A stretch of DNA of 11,015 nt from Methanobacteriota archaeon (lineage in GTDB: Archaea > Thermoplasmatota > Poseidoniia > Poseidoniales > Thalassarchaeaceae). Made by a program: the position numbers and the translations under genes. The stretch spans positions 65,648-76,662 of the forward strand of contig NYXO01000006.1 of NCBI GenBank assembly GCA_002685415.1, given 5' to 3'. The notes under the pieces are model-generated. The model did no database searches. It saw only the letters and a list, made by a program, of their open reading frames with translations, and was not told the DNA's origin. Positions 1 to 7,054 of the stretch are shown one piece after another. The stretch's first letter is position 1; every line of letters starts with the position of its first letter.

Positions 1-3000
1 TGAACCAGAACATTGTTTGAGGAATTTCCAAGGAAATTAATTCTCTTAATTGGCCTGACTGAATCAATGTAATCAGATGTTATTGTACTTGTAATAGCAG
101 TTGCATTCAACAAGTCATCAATCACCTCAATTCCGGAAGGTATGTTCCAACCATTGAAATCGAATAATTCTGCAGAAAGGATTCTAGGGCCTCCAACTTC
201 GACATGCCTAATAATCGGAGTAGAAATTGTGCTAGATGAAGATAATTCCAATCTCACCTTAATTGCAGAATGAGTTTCGGAATCTACCCCTGCCAAATTA
301 ATCGGGAAATCGAGTGACTCAAAACCAATGATTGGCTCTTCGGTAGTTGCATCTAGAATCGAGCCTGTCACCGTCGAATTATCATCCACCTTGCCTTCAA
401 TCTCTACGATACCCATGTTGAATGAATCTAATCCATTCAGTTCTATAGGTTGGCTAATCCAATCGCCAGGGCTGCTGAAGTACCCCTGTCTAACGCCCAC
501 ATTGTCAATGAACCAACCCTGTTGAAGGGAACTGGAGTAACCGTATTTGTCAGCAGCAATAAATTTGAATCTGACATCACTACCTGCCCATTCGGCCATT
601 GATAATTCAAACGAGGTGAAGTCAGTATCTCCGCAACTAACGTCTGTCCAAATAGGCATTCCATCTAGATTTGTTAGGATGTAGTAAGTTCCAGACACAT
701 ATGTTGCCATAGTGTCAGTGTACCATCCTGGGTTTACAAGTTCCCAAGGGCCACCATCTACCTCTACCATCAAGGCGCCACCGTTCATGTGACCTTGCCA
801 GTTATTGTATTCCCAACACATCCACATATCGAATGTGAAGAAAGATATTCCAGATTCTGGAACAGAGATATTAGGTGATACTAAACTTGCTTCTTTTACA
901 CTTCCAGTGAAGGAACCCTCCGCACCTATTGCGTAGACGTAGGGGAATGAAGCGGCTTCAGAGGGGCCATAATCATCAGAAACAATCGGTGTCAAATCCC
1001 AGCCACAAATATAGTTGTTCGAGCAGGTTTTGGTATTGGTTCTTGTAAATCCATCAACATCATCGACTTCCGGTTCAGTAACTGCTGAGTCTTCGAAACC
1101 ATGAAGATCGTCGATGAAACCAGAAGTTAGAGTCAGGAAGCGCCATTCATTTCCAGATGGTGATGTAGGAGTATTTGCATCTGGATAAACACTGTAGAGA
1201 GTTGCACCAGATGAGTCAACGGGCCTGAAACCATAGAGAGTTAATCCTTCTCTCCCATCTGGGTCTGGTGCGTTGGTAGCGCTCTGTCCGTAACCAACAC
1301 TTCCGTCTGTCTGAACTACGAATCGAATGGTAATGTTCGGCACTTGGTAGGCGGTTGGAACATCGCTAAGGATAGTAACTAAGCCTCCGCTATCATCTCC
1401 GTAGCTATTACCATCCATATCTGAATAACCATAGTTAGGAATAGATCCCGATCGTGAGCGACATTGAGTTGAGGTACTACTACTTGTAGAGGTAATATCA
1501 GTCCAAGTACCTCCGTTGTTATTTGATAATTCAAAACATGCATTATCCCAACCGGACCCTTCCAAGTCCCAGTGAATATCGAATTCAATGTCAGTGGCTC
1601 CTGTCAAATCTAACCCTGAATATGTCAGATAGCCTAGTTGATTGTGACCATAGTAACAGTAGTTTGTGTACATCTGAGCCGCATATCCATTCACATCACA
1701 TCCATGATGCCAAGCACCGCTGTTGTCACCATCATTGTGATAATTTATGTTGTCGAGGAACCATCCTGCAGAGCCTGAAGAAGTATCAGCAGTTACTATC
1801 CTGAATCTAAATTGAATTTCTGTAAATGTAATGATGTCAGAAATATTTGACAGATTTGTGGATGAGGATACCCAACCGCTTACCGCATCTCCACCGAAAA
1901 CTGGAATTGTGCTTGAAGAGGGTGTGCCAGATACATCAAGGTCGCCCATCGATATGGAATGTGTGTAACCTGATTCTAGATCAGTCCAAGTCCAACCACT
2001 CCATCCAGATGAACCATTCCTCAACCTATGTTCAACCCATGCTCCATCACCGGATTCTAGATCATGCCAGTGGTCAAAAGAAAACGAGTAATTCACGTGA
2101 GTATCTGGGTTAGCAGGAATGTCAGAGGACGGCAGAAGTAACCAAGCATCTGTGCCAGGATCTAATGCTTGACCTGGTAGTGTGCCTACTACCACTTCTC
2201 CTTCAGATGGATTTGCAGGGACTACACCATGGGCTAACTGTTGTTGATCGCCTACAATGGTTCCGCCTAAATTAAGCAAAGATGCAAACCATACTTCTTG
2301 GCCATCACAAAAATAGAATTCCCCTTCAATCTCAGAAGCATTTAATGAGGTGTTTTTGTCGTAATAAATTGAAAAATCGTTACCCCAAATGATGTGTGTA
2401 CCTCCATACGGACAGTTGGAGTCTCCAGTTGTAAGAGTGTAATCCATCACGGTTACGGTACTATTCTGTACGGTACCATTAACATCACCAGCTGGTGGTT
2501 GACCTGTACCATTCTCAATTGTCATATTGGTCTGACATAGGTTTTCTGTAGAAATGACTTCATCGTCATCTAGAGAATTATCGAAGTCTAAGTCGTAACC
2601 TGAAGTGAGGTTGTATAGCAATAAATCTCCACATTCCGTTGATGGAGCGATAGGGTTCTGTAAAACCCATAGATGGGAACCAGGACCTGCATGATAATCA
2701 TCCGCCATTGCAATTGAGAAATTGCCATTATCATCAAAATTCCATACCGAAGAAGTACTACCGTCGTCATACATGGTTAAGTTTCCATCCAAAATGGAAT
2801 CGGTTGCTCCATCGTAGGTGCCGTTGTCGAAATCATCGCCGCTAATCGAAATCGAATCTAACCCTGATGAAGCCATCGGAACGCTATTGACGGAAATCCA
2901 CCCATCAGTTATCGTCTCATTACTTGGAACACTGAAGGCATTCGTAGTAACACCATCATCATCAGGGTTAATCGGTGTTGTAATTGTCCAATTCGTAACT

Positions 3001-3074
3001 CCTGCACTGGCGAACGGAGCGAATATCATCAACATCACAAGGGCGGTTGCTAGTCTGCGGCGGCTGGCGGGCAT
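1..3074 (-). CDS. Large secreted modular surface protein, 3' end beyond the window
   Basis: One open frame of 1024 codons reads from ATG at 3074 to the left window edge without a stop, so the C-terminus and any anchor are missing. Residues 1-24 are a signal peptide: basic start (SRRR), hydrophobic core (ALVMLMIFAP), then ASAG. Residues 150-182 contain DLDFDNSLDDDEV and a following Cys, like the acidic repeats of DUF7151-type domains that may bind calcium. Three jelly-roll / MAM-like modules follow: about 326-445 (ends GWFLDNI), 483-619 (degenerate end, REGLTLYGFR) and 740-862 (ends GWFIDNV). The GWF(L/I)DN(I/V) ending is typical of immune-inhibitor-A/MAM-like modules in secreted proteins. About 20 N-x-S/T sequons suggest glycosylation. 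No protease motif is visible, so the role may be adhesion, binding or structure. An in-frame ATG at 3089 is rejected because the TATA box lies only about 10 nt from it. The frame and export signal are certain; the module family is inferred. Confidence 0.87.
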   Translation of the reverse strand, partial: MPASRRRLATALVMLMIFAPFASAGVTNWTITTPINPDDDGVTTNAFSVPSNETITDGWISVNSVPMASSGLDSISISGDDFDNGTYDGATDSILDGNLTMYDDGSTSSVWNFDDNGNFSIAMADDYHAGPGSHLWVLQNPIAPSTECGDLLLYNLTSGYDLDFDNSLDDDEVISTENLCQTNMTIENGTGQPPAGDVNGTVQNSTVTVMDYTLTTGDSNCPYGGTHIIWGNDFSIYYDKNTSLNASEIEGEFYFCDGQEVWFASLLNLGGTIVGDQQQLAHGVVPANPSEGEVVVGTLPGQALDPGTDAWLLLPSSDIPANPDTHVNYSFSFDHWHDLESGDGAWVEHRLRNGSSGWSGWTWTDLESGYTHSISMGDLDVSGTPSSSTIPVFGGDAVSGWVSSSTNLSNISDIITFTEIQFRFRIVTADTSSGSAGWFLDNINYHNDGDNSGAWHHGCDVNGYAAQMYTNYCYYGHNQLGYLTYSGLDLTGATDIEFDIHWDLEGSGWDNACFELSNNNGGTWTDITSTSSSTSTQCRSRSGSIPNYGYSDMDGNSYGDDSGGLVTILSDVPTAYQVPNITIRFVVQTDGSVGYGQSATNAPDPDGREGLTLYGFRPVDSSGATLYSVYPDANTPTSPSGNEWRFLTLTSGFIDDLHGFEDSAVTEPEVDDVDGFTRTNTKTCSNNYICGWDLTPIVSDDYGPSEAASFPYVYAIGAEGSFTGSVKEASLVSPNISVPESGISFFTFDMWMCWEYNNWQGHMNGGALMVEVDGGPWELVNPGWYTDTMATYVSGTYYILTNLDGMPIWTDVSCGDTDFTSFELSMAEWAGSDVRFKFIAADKYGYSSSLQQGWFIDNVGVRQGYFSSPGDWISQPIELNGLDSFNMGIVEIEGKVDDNSTVTGSILDATTEEPIIGFESLDFPINLAGVDSETHSAIKVRLELSSSSTISTPIIRHVEVGGPRILSAELFDFNGWNIPSGIEVIDDLLNATAITSTITSDYIDSVRPIKRINFLGNSSNNVLV

Positions 3075-3095
3075 AGGCCTAACATACATGGTGAG

Positions 3096-3103
3096 ATTAT
3101 ATA
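3096..3103 (-). promoter_or_regulatory. TATA box of the surface-protein gene (leaderless start)
   Basis: The minus strand reads TATATAAT here. Its centre is about 25-26 nt upstream of the ATG at 3074, the usual spacing from an archaeal TATA box to the transcription start. The mRNA would therefore begin at or next to the ATG, which fits the absence of a Shine-Dalgarno sequence. This decides the start codon at 3074 over the ATG at 3089. Confidence 0.7.
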
Positions 3104-3113
3104 CAACTCGGTC

Positions 3114-3130
3114 CCTGTTCTACGAACAGG
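3114..3130. repeat. Perfect 17-bp inverted repeat, candidate operator
   Basis: CCTGTTC-TAC-GAACAGG has two perfect 7-bp arms around a 3-bp centre. It ends 10 bp upstream of the TATA box of the surface-protein gene, about 40-55 bp before the presumed transcription start, where an archaeal activator or repressor could contact the promoter. It could also form a hairpin at the end of the tRNA-Thr transcript, but no T-run follows on the minus strand and a separate T-tract already lies next to the tRNA. The operator role is an inference. Confidence 0.5.
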
Positions 3131-3181
3131 TGCTAAATGTGGTAAACTTTAGCGACAGTTGTAGTAATTCAACAGAGGTAG

Positions 3182-3186
3182 AAAAA
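3182..3186 (-). terminator. T-tract terminator after tRNA-Thr
   Basis: The minus strand carries TTTTT about 10 nt past the CCA end of tRNA-Thr. Archaeal transcription commonly stops at such short T-tracts without a hairpin. Confidence 0.45.
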
Positions 3187-3195
3187 TGCTCATAT

Positions 3196-3270
3196 TGGAG
3201 CCACTGGGGGGAATTGAACCCCCGACCTTCGCCTTACCAAGGCGACGCTATACCCCTAAGCCACAGTGGC
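3196..3270 (-). tRNA. tRNA-Thr (anticodon GGT), CCA encoded
   Basis: The reverse complement folds as a full cloverleaf. The acceptor stem is GCCACTG/CAGTGGC. The D stem is GCT/AGC. The anticodon stem is TCGCC/GGCGA around loop TTGGTAA, giving anticodon GGT, which reads ACC and ACT. The T stem is GGGGG/CCCCC with loop TTCAATT. After the acceptor stem comes discriminator T, then CCA in the DNA (3196-3198). No intron is present. It lies upstream of the surface-protein gene on the same strand and is separated from it by a T-tract. Confidence 0.96.
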
Positions 3271-3277
3271 AGTAAGA

Positions 3278-3318
3278 CTCCCACCCGAAGTTCCGATTTA
3301 ATCACTACGGGTTGGGAG
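3278..3318. repeat. Imperfect inverted repeat centred on the tRNA-Thr TATA-like element
   Basis: The left arm CTCCCACCCG (3278-3287) is the reverse complement of the right arm CGGGTTGGGAG (3308-3318) except for one extra base. The midpoint, about 3298, falls on the TATA-like element at 3297-3302. The symmetry may reflect a protein-binding site over the promoter or may be chance; no function can be assigned from sequence. Confidence 0.4.
3297..3302 (-). promoter_or_regulatory. TATA-like element of tRNA-Thr
   Basis: The minus strand has ATTAAA inside GATTAAATC, centred about 29 nt upstream of the mature 5' end of tRNA-Thr. That spacing suits a transcript starting a few bases before the tRNA. 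The match to a strong archaeal TATA box is only moderate. Confidence 0.4.
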
Positions 3319-3396
3319 ATGTCGCTGTATCCATGTCTATGTTGCAAAGAAATGCTGCGTCAGACTAAAGTCAAGGTCGTATCTCGAAGGATATGA

Positions 3397-3482
3397 GCCG
3401 AGGTCGCATAGCCTGGTATTGCGCATGACTGGAAATCATGTGGGTTCTACCCTCGGGAGTTCAAATCTCCCTCTCGGCGCCA
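3397..3482 (+). tRNA. tRNA-Ser (anticodon GGA), CCA encoded
   Basis: A class II tRNA with a long variable arm. The acceptor stem is GCCGAGG/TCTCGGC, with a G-T pair at its base. The anticodon stem is CATGA/TCATG around loop CTGGAAA, giving anticodon GGA, which reads TCC and TCT. The variable arm has stem GGGT/ACCC. The T stem is GGGAG/CTCCC with loop TTCAAAT. Discriminator G is followed by CCA in the DNA (3480-3482). It is divergent from tRNA-Thr, with 126 bp between them. No clear TATA box is seen upstream. Confidence 0.96.
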
Positions 3483-3567
3483 CTCAAAATCAACTAAACT
3501 TCAAAGGGTCAACTTTGCGATTAATCAATTCCAAATTCAAGTGTGTTTCTTATGGTTGATTGCTCGC

Positions 3568-3575
3568 GGAGTGAT
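3568..3575 (+). promoter_or_regulatory. Shine-Dalgarno sequence fixing a GTG start
   Basis: GGAGTGAT closely matches the complement of the archaeal 16S 3' end. Its GGAG core sits 6 nt before GTG at 3578, supporting that codon as the start of the six-helix membrane protein. Confidence 0.6.
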
Positions 3576-3577
3576 AC

Positions 3578-4732
3578 GTGGAAGAAGTACAGGTCGACGC
3601 GTTCGACGGAGAATTGGCTCAAGAAAGTCAAATCCGTCTGAGTGATGTAGAACTTACCCTAAAGTTAGAAGAGCGACACCCTAAACTAGCTTCTTTGGAT
3701 TCAATTATCCAAGAATATGCATTTCATGGAAAGATGATTTTCCAACAATGGGGAGTTACCGAAGCAATGATCATCGGCATTGGAACCTTGTCAATAATAC
3801 TCGGCGCATGGGACCTTGGAATAGGCGAAATAGCAACTGGTGGAGATTACAACAGATGGGGCCTATACGGAGAGGACGCTGGATTTCTGCATGTCAATGA
3901 TTTCTCACTGATGTTAGCTTTACTTGCAATTATTGCTTGGTTTGGGTTCTTTTCTTTACTTTGGACAAGATTTCCTTTGATGAGAGAAAACCTTGTTTGG
4001 CTGAGTATAGCGACATTAGCAGTTCAACTTGGATTCGTAATCAGCCACTCTTCAGCTAGTGATTTCCCATTCGACACAAGTACGGGAGATTGGGCAGGTT
4101 TCGGCATTGGTAACTTAGTCCTAATTTTCCTTGCAATAATTGTTGTACACAGGGCTGTAATCGAAACTAGAGATATTCATGTGGAGGAACGACACACACA
4201 CCCCGACCCTCGGGTAGTTCAGAAGGCATGGAGAGATCATAGTTTGAAAGCATGGAGTTTGAATTTAGCAACATGGATGGTTTTTCTTAATATTTCATCT
4301 TGGGCTGGTGCGCACGCGGTTTCTCCTCGGCCTCCAATCGAAAACGATATGACTCTATATGTCGTCATTTATGCACTATTTGGAATCCTTTCAATGGCTT
4401 TGCTACTCCATGTATTGTGGTATCCACAGTTTATGTTAGGCGCAGCAGGAGATCGTATCCAATCTGTAAGGGCAAGAGAAGTTGCTGGCGAATTTGTTCC
4501 CAAAAGAGCTACAAAAAGCCAAGGCTCATGCCCGATATGTAACGCTGATTCCGTTGCGGTTAGAAATCAAGATGGCGTGATTGAGGTTCCTTGTTCTAAT
4601 TGTGATGGTAACGGAGCTCCTGGCGCTGCTTGCTCAGAATGTGAAGCAATAATACCGGCAAGAATCTCCTGTAGAGAATGTGGTTCCAGTACCACAGTGA
4701 TGAGTCACTTTTCACGCTCCGATGCATGGTAA
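3578..4732 (+). CDS. Six-helix membrane protein with C-terminal DnaJ-like zinc domain, family not recognised
   Basis: A 384-residue protein starting at GTG after a good Shine-Dalgarno. The first 55 residues are charged and soluble. Six hydrophobic helices follow at about 63-82, 109-129, 138-157, 172-192, 226-246 and 259-281. A charged loop with HVEERHTHPD (201-210) lies between helices 4 and 5. The C-terminal 70 residues hold four CxxC pairs: C318/C321 (CPIC), C339/C342 (CSNCDGNG), C352/C355 (CSEC) and C365/C368 (CRECGS). The spacing and the CDGNG sequence resemble the cysteine-rich zinc domain of DnaJ, which has two zinc sites. With an even helix number both ends lie on the same side, probably the cytoplasm. 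The membrane part is not recognised, so no function is assigned. The next gene, a membrane subtilase, starts 22 bp downstream on the same strand and is probably co-transcribed. Confidence 0.85.
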   Translation: MEEVQVDAFDGELAQESQIRLSDVELTLKLEERHPKLASLDSIIQEYAFHGKMIFQQWGVTEAMIIGIGTLSIILGAWDLGIGEIATGGDYNRWGLYGEDAGFLHVNDFSLMLALLAIIAWFGFFSLLWTRFPLMRENLVWLSIATLAVQLGFVISHSSASDFPFDTSTGDWAGFGIGNLVLIFLAIIVVHRAVIETRDIHVEERHTHPDPRVVQKAWRDHSLKAWSLNLATWMVFLNISSWAGAHAVSPRPPIENDMTLYVVIYALFGILSMALLLHVLWYPQFMLGAAGDRIQSVRAREVAGEFVPKRATKSQGSCPICNADSVAVRNQDGVIEVPCSNCDGNGAPGAACSECEAIIPARISCRECGSSTTVMSHFSRSDAW

Positions 4733-4743
4733 TTTGAAAGTCT

Positions 4744-4749
4744 GAGGAG
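4744..4749 (+). promoter_or_regulatory. Shine-Dalgarno sequence of the subtilase gene
   Basis: GAGGAG lies 5 nt before the ATG at 4755, in the 22-bp gap after the upstream stop codon. It supports both the chosen start and translation from a shared mRNA. Confidence 0.65.
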
Positions 4750-4754
4750 CCAGA

Positions 4755-6263
4755 ATGTTTCTAGATTATTTTCTACCGTTTTACGATGATTTTTTGGATA
4801 AAGTGCCTTCTAAATTAAGGAAAATATTAGGTTTAATTCTATTTTCAATAGGTACTGTTTTGATCATCTCAATGAATATTCCATACTTACTTGTTGGAAT
4901 TATCCTAACTCTTCTCGGGATTGTGACATTTTTCCATAATTCGTTGAACAGAGCACCATTATGGGATGAAGAATCTAATGAAAATGAAATAGAGAAAACA
5001 TCTGAAGCTAACAATCCAACAACCTACAATAGCGCGTTGCCATGGTTGATTGGCTCGGTTTCTACATTAGCATTTATTCTAGTAGCATCGGTGATTTTTC
5101 TTTGGCTTAGATCAGTGGCCGATGAGATCTTGATTGGAGGACCTCCGCCAACCTTGACCGGATGGGAGCAATCGTACCAAGAATTGACTGGATTCGACGA
5201 AGTATCTGGATTGGATGGAAGCGGTGTTGTGGTTTGTGTAGTAGATTCTGGCATCGAAATGGATCATCCTGATTTACAGCACCTTACATTAGCCGGTTGG
5301 TTAGATGTAATTAATGGCGAAAATGAGCCATATGATGACGAGGGGCATGGAACCGCAATGGCGGGAATAATTGTCGCAAAAAATGGGCTTAGAGGGAATG
5401 CACAAGGTGTTGATTTACTGGTTGCAAAGGCAATAGATTCCAATGGAGAAGGAACTGATACAGGAATTGCTGATGCGGTGGATTGGTGCGCAGATAAACA
5501 GGCAGATATCATCTCATTGAGCCTAGGAGGAGAAGGAGGGATTGGTTTTGGTGGAATTACTACTGACCAACTGGAAAGTGCAGTTCAAGACGCTCTTGAT
5601 CAAGGAATATTCGTGGTTGCGGCAGCGGGAAATGATGGACAGGATGATGATGGAGACGTATCGTCCCCGGGTTCCGTAGAGGATGTTATCTGTGTTGGTG
5701 GAGTGACTAGGCTGGGCAATGTATGGAGAGGAAGTTCTCAGGGAGATAACGATGGGAGACTTTGGCCTCCAATGCTGCCTCGTTCAAACCCGGATATGAA
5801 ACCTGAAATTTTAGCTCCTGGAGCAGAAGTTCCCATTCTTTTTGCAGGTGGTGCCGGAGATGGCGCATGGTGGGGATGGGCCAGTGGAACCTCAGCCGCT
5901 ACAGCTTGGGTATCGGGAGGTTTGGCAATTATTCTCGAAGCCCACCCTGAGTTGCAAAGAGAGGGAGCCTCAGGTGGCCCAAGTGCAATCGAATTTATCA
6001 AAACCCAATTGAGTGAAAATTCACAAATGGATGATGGACAATCCGAACACGATGACAAGTTTGGTTATGGAATATTCAGAATTGATTTAATGTTGGAGGC
6101 ATTGAGTAACTCAAGTTCAGAAAATGATGTGGAATACTACTCCAACACTCTGCAATACACCGAAATTGAACATCAATCAAATCAAGCAGAGCGGAGGAAG
6201 ACTCCCAGTGTCCCTCCTGCGAGTTCAACGAAAGCTGCAGAGTGGTTGGAGTTGACTGACTGA
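4755..6263 (+). CDS. Membrane-anchored subtilisin-family (S8) serine protease
   Basis: A 502-residue protease with a complete subtilase core. The catalytic residues are D164 (VVCVVDSGIEMDHPDL), H198 (DDEGHGTAMAGII) and S380 (ASGTSAATAWVSG), with oxyanion N293 (AAAGNDG). Before the core are three hydrophobic helices: about 25-42 and 44-61, which form a hairpin, and 97-118. An acidic loop (71-90) lies between helices 2 and 3. An odd helix number with a basic N-terminus puts the catalytic domain outside the cell. No signal-peptide cleavage site or I9-type propeptide is visible, so this is not a standard secreted, self-processing subtilisin. The core ends near residue 450, and the last 50 residues are polar and probably disordered. 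The tail is encoded opposite the end of the methyltransferase-like gene (82-bp overlap). It probably shares an operon with the upstream zinc-domain membrane protein. Substrate unknown. Confidence 0.95.
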   Translation: MFLDYFLPFYDDFLDKVPSKLRKILGLILFSIGTVLIISMNIPYLLVGIILTLLGIVTFFHNSLNRAPLWDEESNENEIEKTSEANNPTTYNSALPWLIGSVSTLAFILVASVIFLWLRSVADEILIGGPPPTLTGWEQSYQELTGFDEVSGLDGSGVVVCVVDSGIEMDHPDLQHLTLAGWLDVINGENEPYDDEGHGTAMAGIIVAKNGLRGNAQGVDLLVAKAIDSNGEGTDTGIADAVDWCADKQADIISLSLGGEGGIGFGGITTDQLESAVQDALDQGIFVVAAAGNDGQDDDGDVSSPGSVEDVICVGGVTRLGNVWRGSSQGDNDGRLWPPMLPRSNPDMKPEILAPGAEVPILFAGGAGDGAWWGWASGTSAATAWVSGGLAIILEAHPELQREGASGGPSAIEFIKTQLSENSQMDDGQSEHDDKFGYGIFRIDLMLEALSNSSSENDVEYYSNTLQYTEIEHQSNQAERRKTPSVPPASSTKAAEWLELTD

Positions 6264-6976
6264 ACAAATTCAATCCATTCATTGAATGAAGCTACGACCT
6301 GTTGTGCGGGAGTCATTTCCACTCCTTTTTCCGGCTCACCAACATCTCCTGTCGGCACTTGTGGTTCCAAGGCCATCACTACCCCACCTGGTGCTAGTAG
6401 ATTGAATGCCAGAGTTGCAGCTCGAACTCTTTCTATCTCTGGTAAATCGATGATTACCAAATCGATTGGCTGGGGAAGAGGTGCGCTTCTCGCAACATCG
6501 GGAAGTGTCGTATTTGCGGCATTCCAAGATTCGGTCTCAGCAGCGATTTCAGTCCATGGGTCCGAAATCACCTGGGCCCATTGAGATGCATCATATCGAC
6601 GAAGTAATCTATCTATGATTACACCAAATTTTCCACCTTCTTCAATGACACGAAGGGTGTCAGGGCGATTGCTGCCCTCCGAATTTTCGATTGCTGGATC
6701 CCCACACCATAAATCCATCATCCAAGCGGTAAGATGCCCAATACCTCCGCCGATGATTACAACATTCTTGGCGGGTATTCGGCCAACTATGTCGCGAATC
6801 CTTTTTCGAATAGAGCGTGGTAATGGCCTCAAATCCATGTGAATCATTTGTTCGCCAATAGCAGCGGCGATTTCTGGTTCAGAATCACTCCTCGATTTAT
6901 CATCACCAAGAAGCTGCTCAAACATCTCCCTTTGAGACATAGTTGGTAGGCCTATCCCACCCCCTATCTCAGTCAT
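6182..6976 (-). CDS. Class I SAM-dependent methyltransferase-like protein
   Basis: A 264-residue protein with a Rossmann-type methyltransferase fold. Motif I is NVVIIGGGIGHLTAWM (71-86). The acidic residue after strand 2 is E112 in LRVIEEGGKFG. The strand 4 motif is IDLVIIDLP (171-179), and LLAPGGVVMALEP (193-205) matches the loop before strand 5. The layout resembles O-methyltransferases and spermidine-synthase-like proteins, but no substrate-specific motif is seen. Start: an upstream in-frame ATG at 7030 would add 18 residues, but ATG 6976 has a strong GGAGG 7 nt before it and leaves a normal gap to the divergent neighbour. The last 27 codons are antisense to the end of the subtilase gene. 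The fold is well supported; the reaction is not. Confidence 0.8.
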   Translation of the reverse strand: MTEIGGGIGLPTMSQREMFEQLLGDDKSRSDSEPEIAAAIGEQMIHMDLRPLPRSIRKRIRDIVGRIPAKNVVIIGGGIGHLTAWMMDLWCGDPAIENSEGSNRPDTLRVIEEGGKFGVIIDRLLRRYDASQWAQVISDPWTEIAAETESWNAANTTLPDVARSAPLPQPIDLVIIDLPEIERVRAATLAFNLLAPGGVVMALEPQVPTGDVGEPEKGVEMTPAQQVVASFNEWIEFVQSVNSNHSAAFVELAGGTLGVFLRSA

Positions 6977-6983
6977 ATTAGTG

Positions 6984-6988
6984 CCTCC
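6984..6988 (-). promoter_or_regulatory. Shine-Dalgarno sequence deciding the methyltransferase start
   Basis: The minus strand reads GGAGG here, 7 nt before the ATG at 6976. This favours 6976 over the upstream in-frame ATG at 7030. Confidence 0.65.
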
Positions 6989-7054
6989 AGTAGCTCTCTC
7001 TTGAACCATCCCTTTCGCGGATGGCTTCAAGAACGGCGAGTCAGCCGCTCAGAT

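Noticed and set aside
1975..2068. Repeated GATTCTAGATCA sequence in the surface-protein gene
   Set aside because: The two copies encode the same short peptide DLESG within one module; too short and within coding sequence to be a mobile or regulatory repeat.
328..2113. Several short frames (60-95 residues) on both strands
   Set aside because: They are shadows of the continuous minus-strand surface-protein frame and have no plausible domain or start signal.
3114..3130. Reading the GTTC-N3-GAAC palindrome as a LexA/SOS box
   Set aside because: Bacterial LexA boxes have the half-sites in the other order and a different spacer, and archaea lack LexA.
2818..3396. 192-residue plus-strand reading frame
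   Set aside because: It is antisense to the start of the surface-protein gene and then reads through tRNA-Thr on the wrong strand, giving the well-known spurious WSHWGELNPRPSPYQGD-type translation of a tRNA antisense strand.
3502..3517. Small hairpin CAAAG-N6-CTTTG after tRNA-Ser
   Set aside because: The 5-bp A/T-rich stem has no following T-run and is within chance expectation, so I do not call it a terminator.
5024..6058. Minus-strand frames of 76-106 residues
   Set aside because: They mirror the well-conserved subtilase core, which has its full set of catalytic residues on the plus strand.
6282..6842. Plus-strand frames of 100 and 75 residues
   Set aside because: Both are antisense to the methyltransferase-like gene, whose motifs are clear on the minus strand.
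7001..7030. Overlapping 5' ends of the methyltransferase-like and zinc-finger genes
   Set aside because: The overlap exists only with the longest possible starts; the Shine-Dalgarno at 6984-6988 and family N-termini favour starts at 6976 and 7055.
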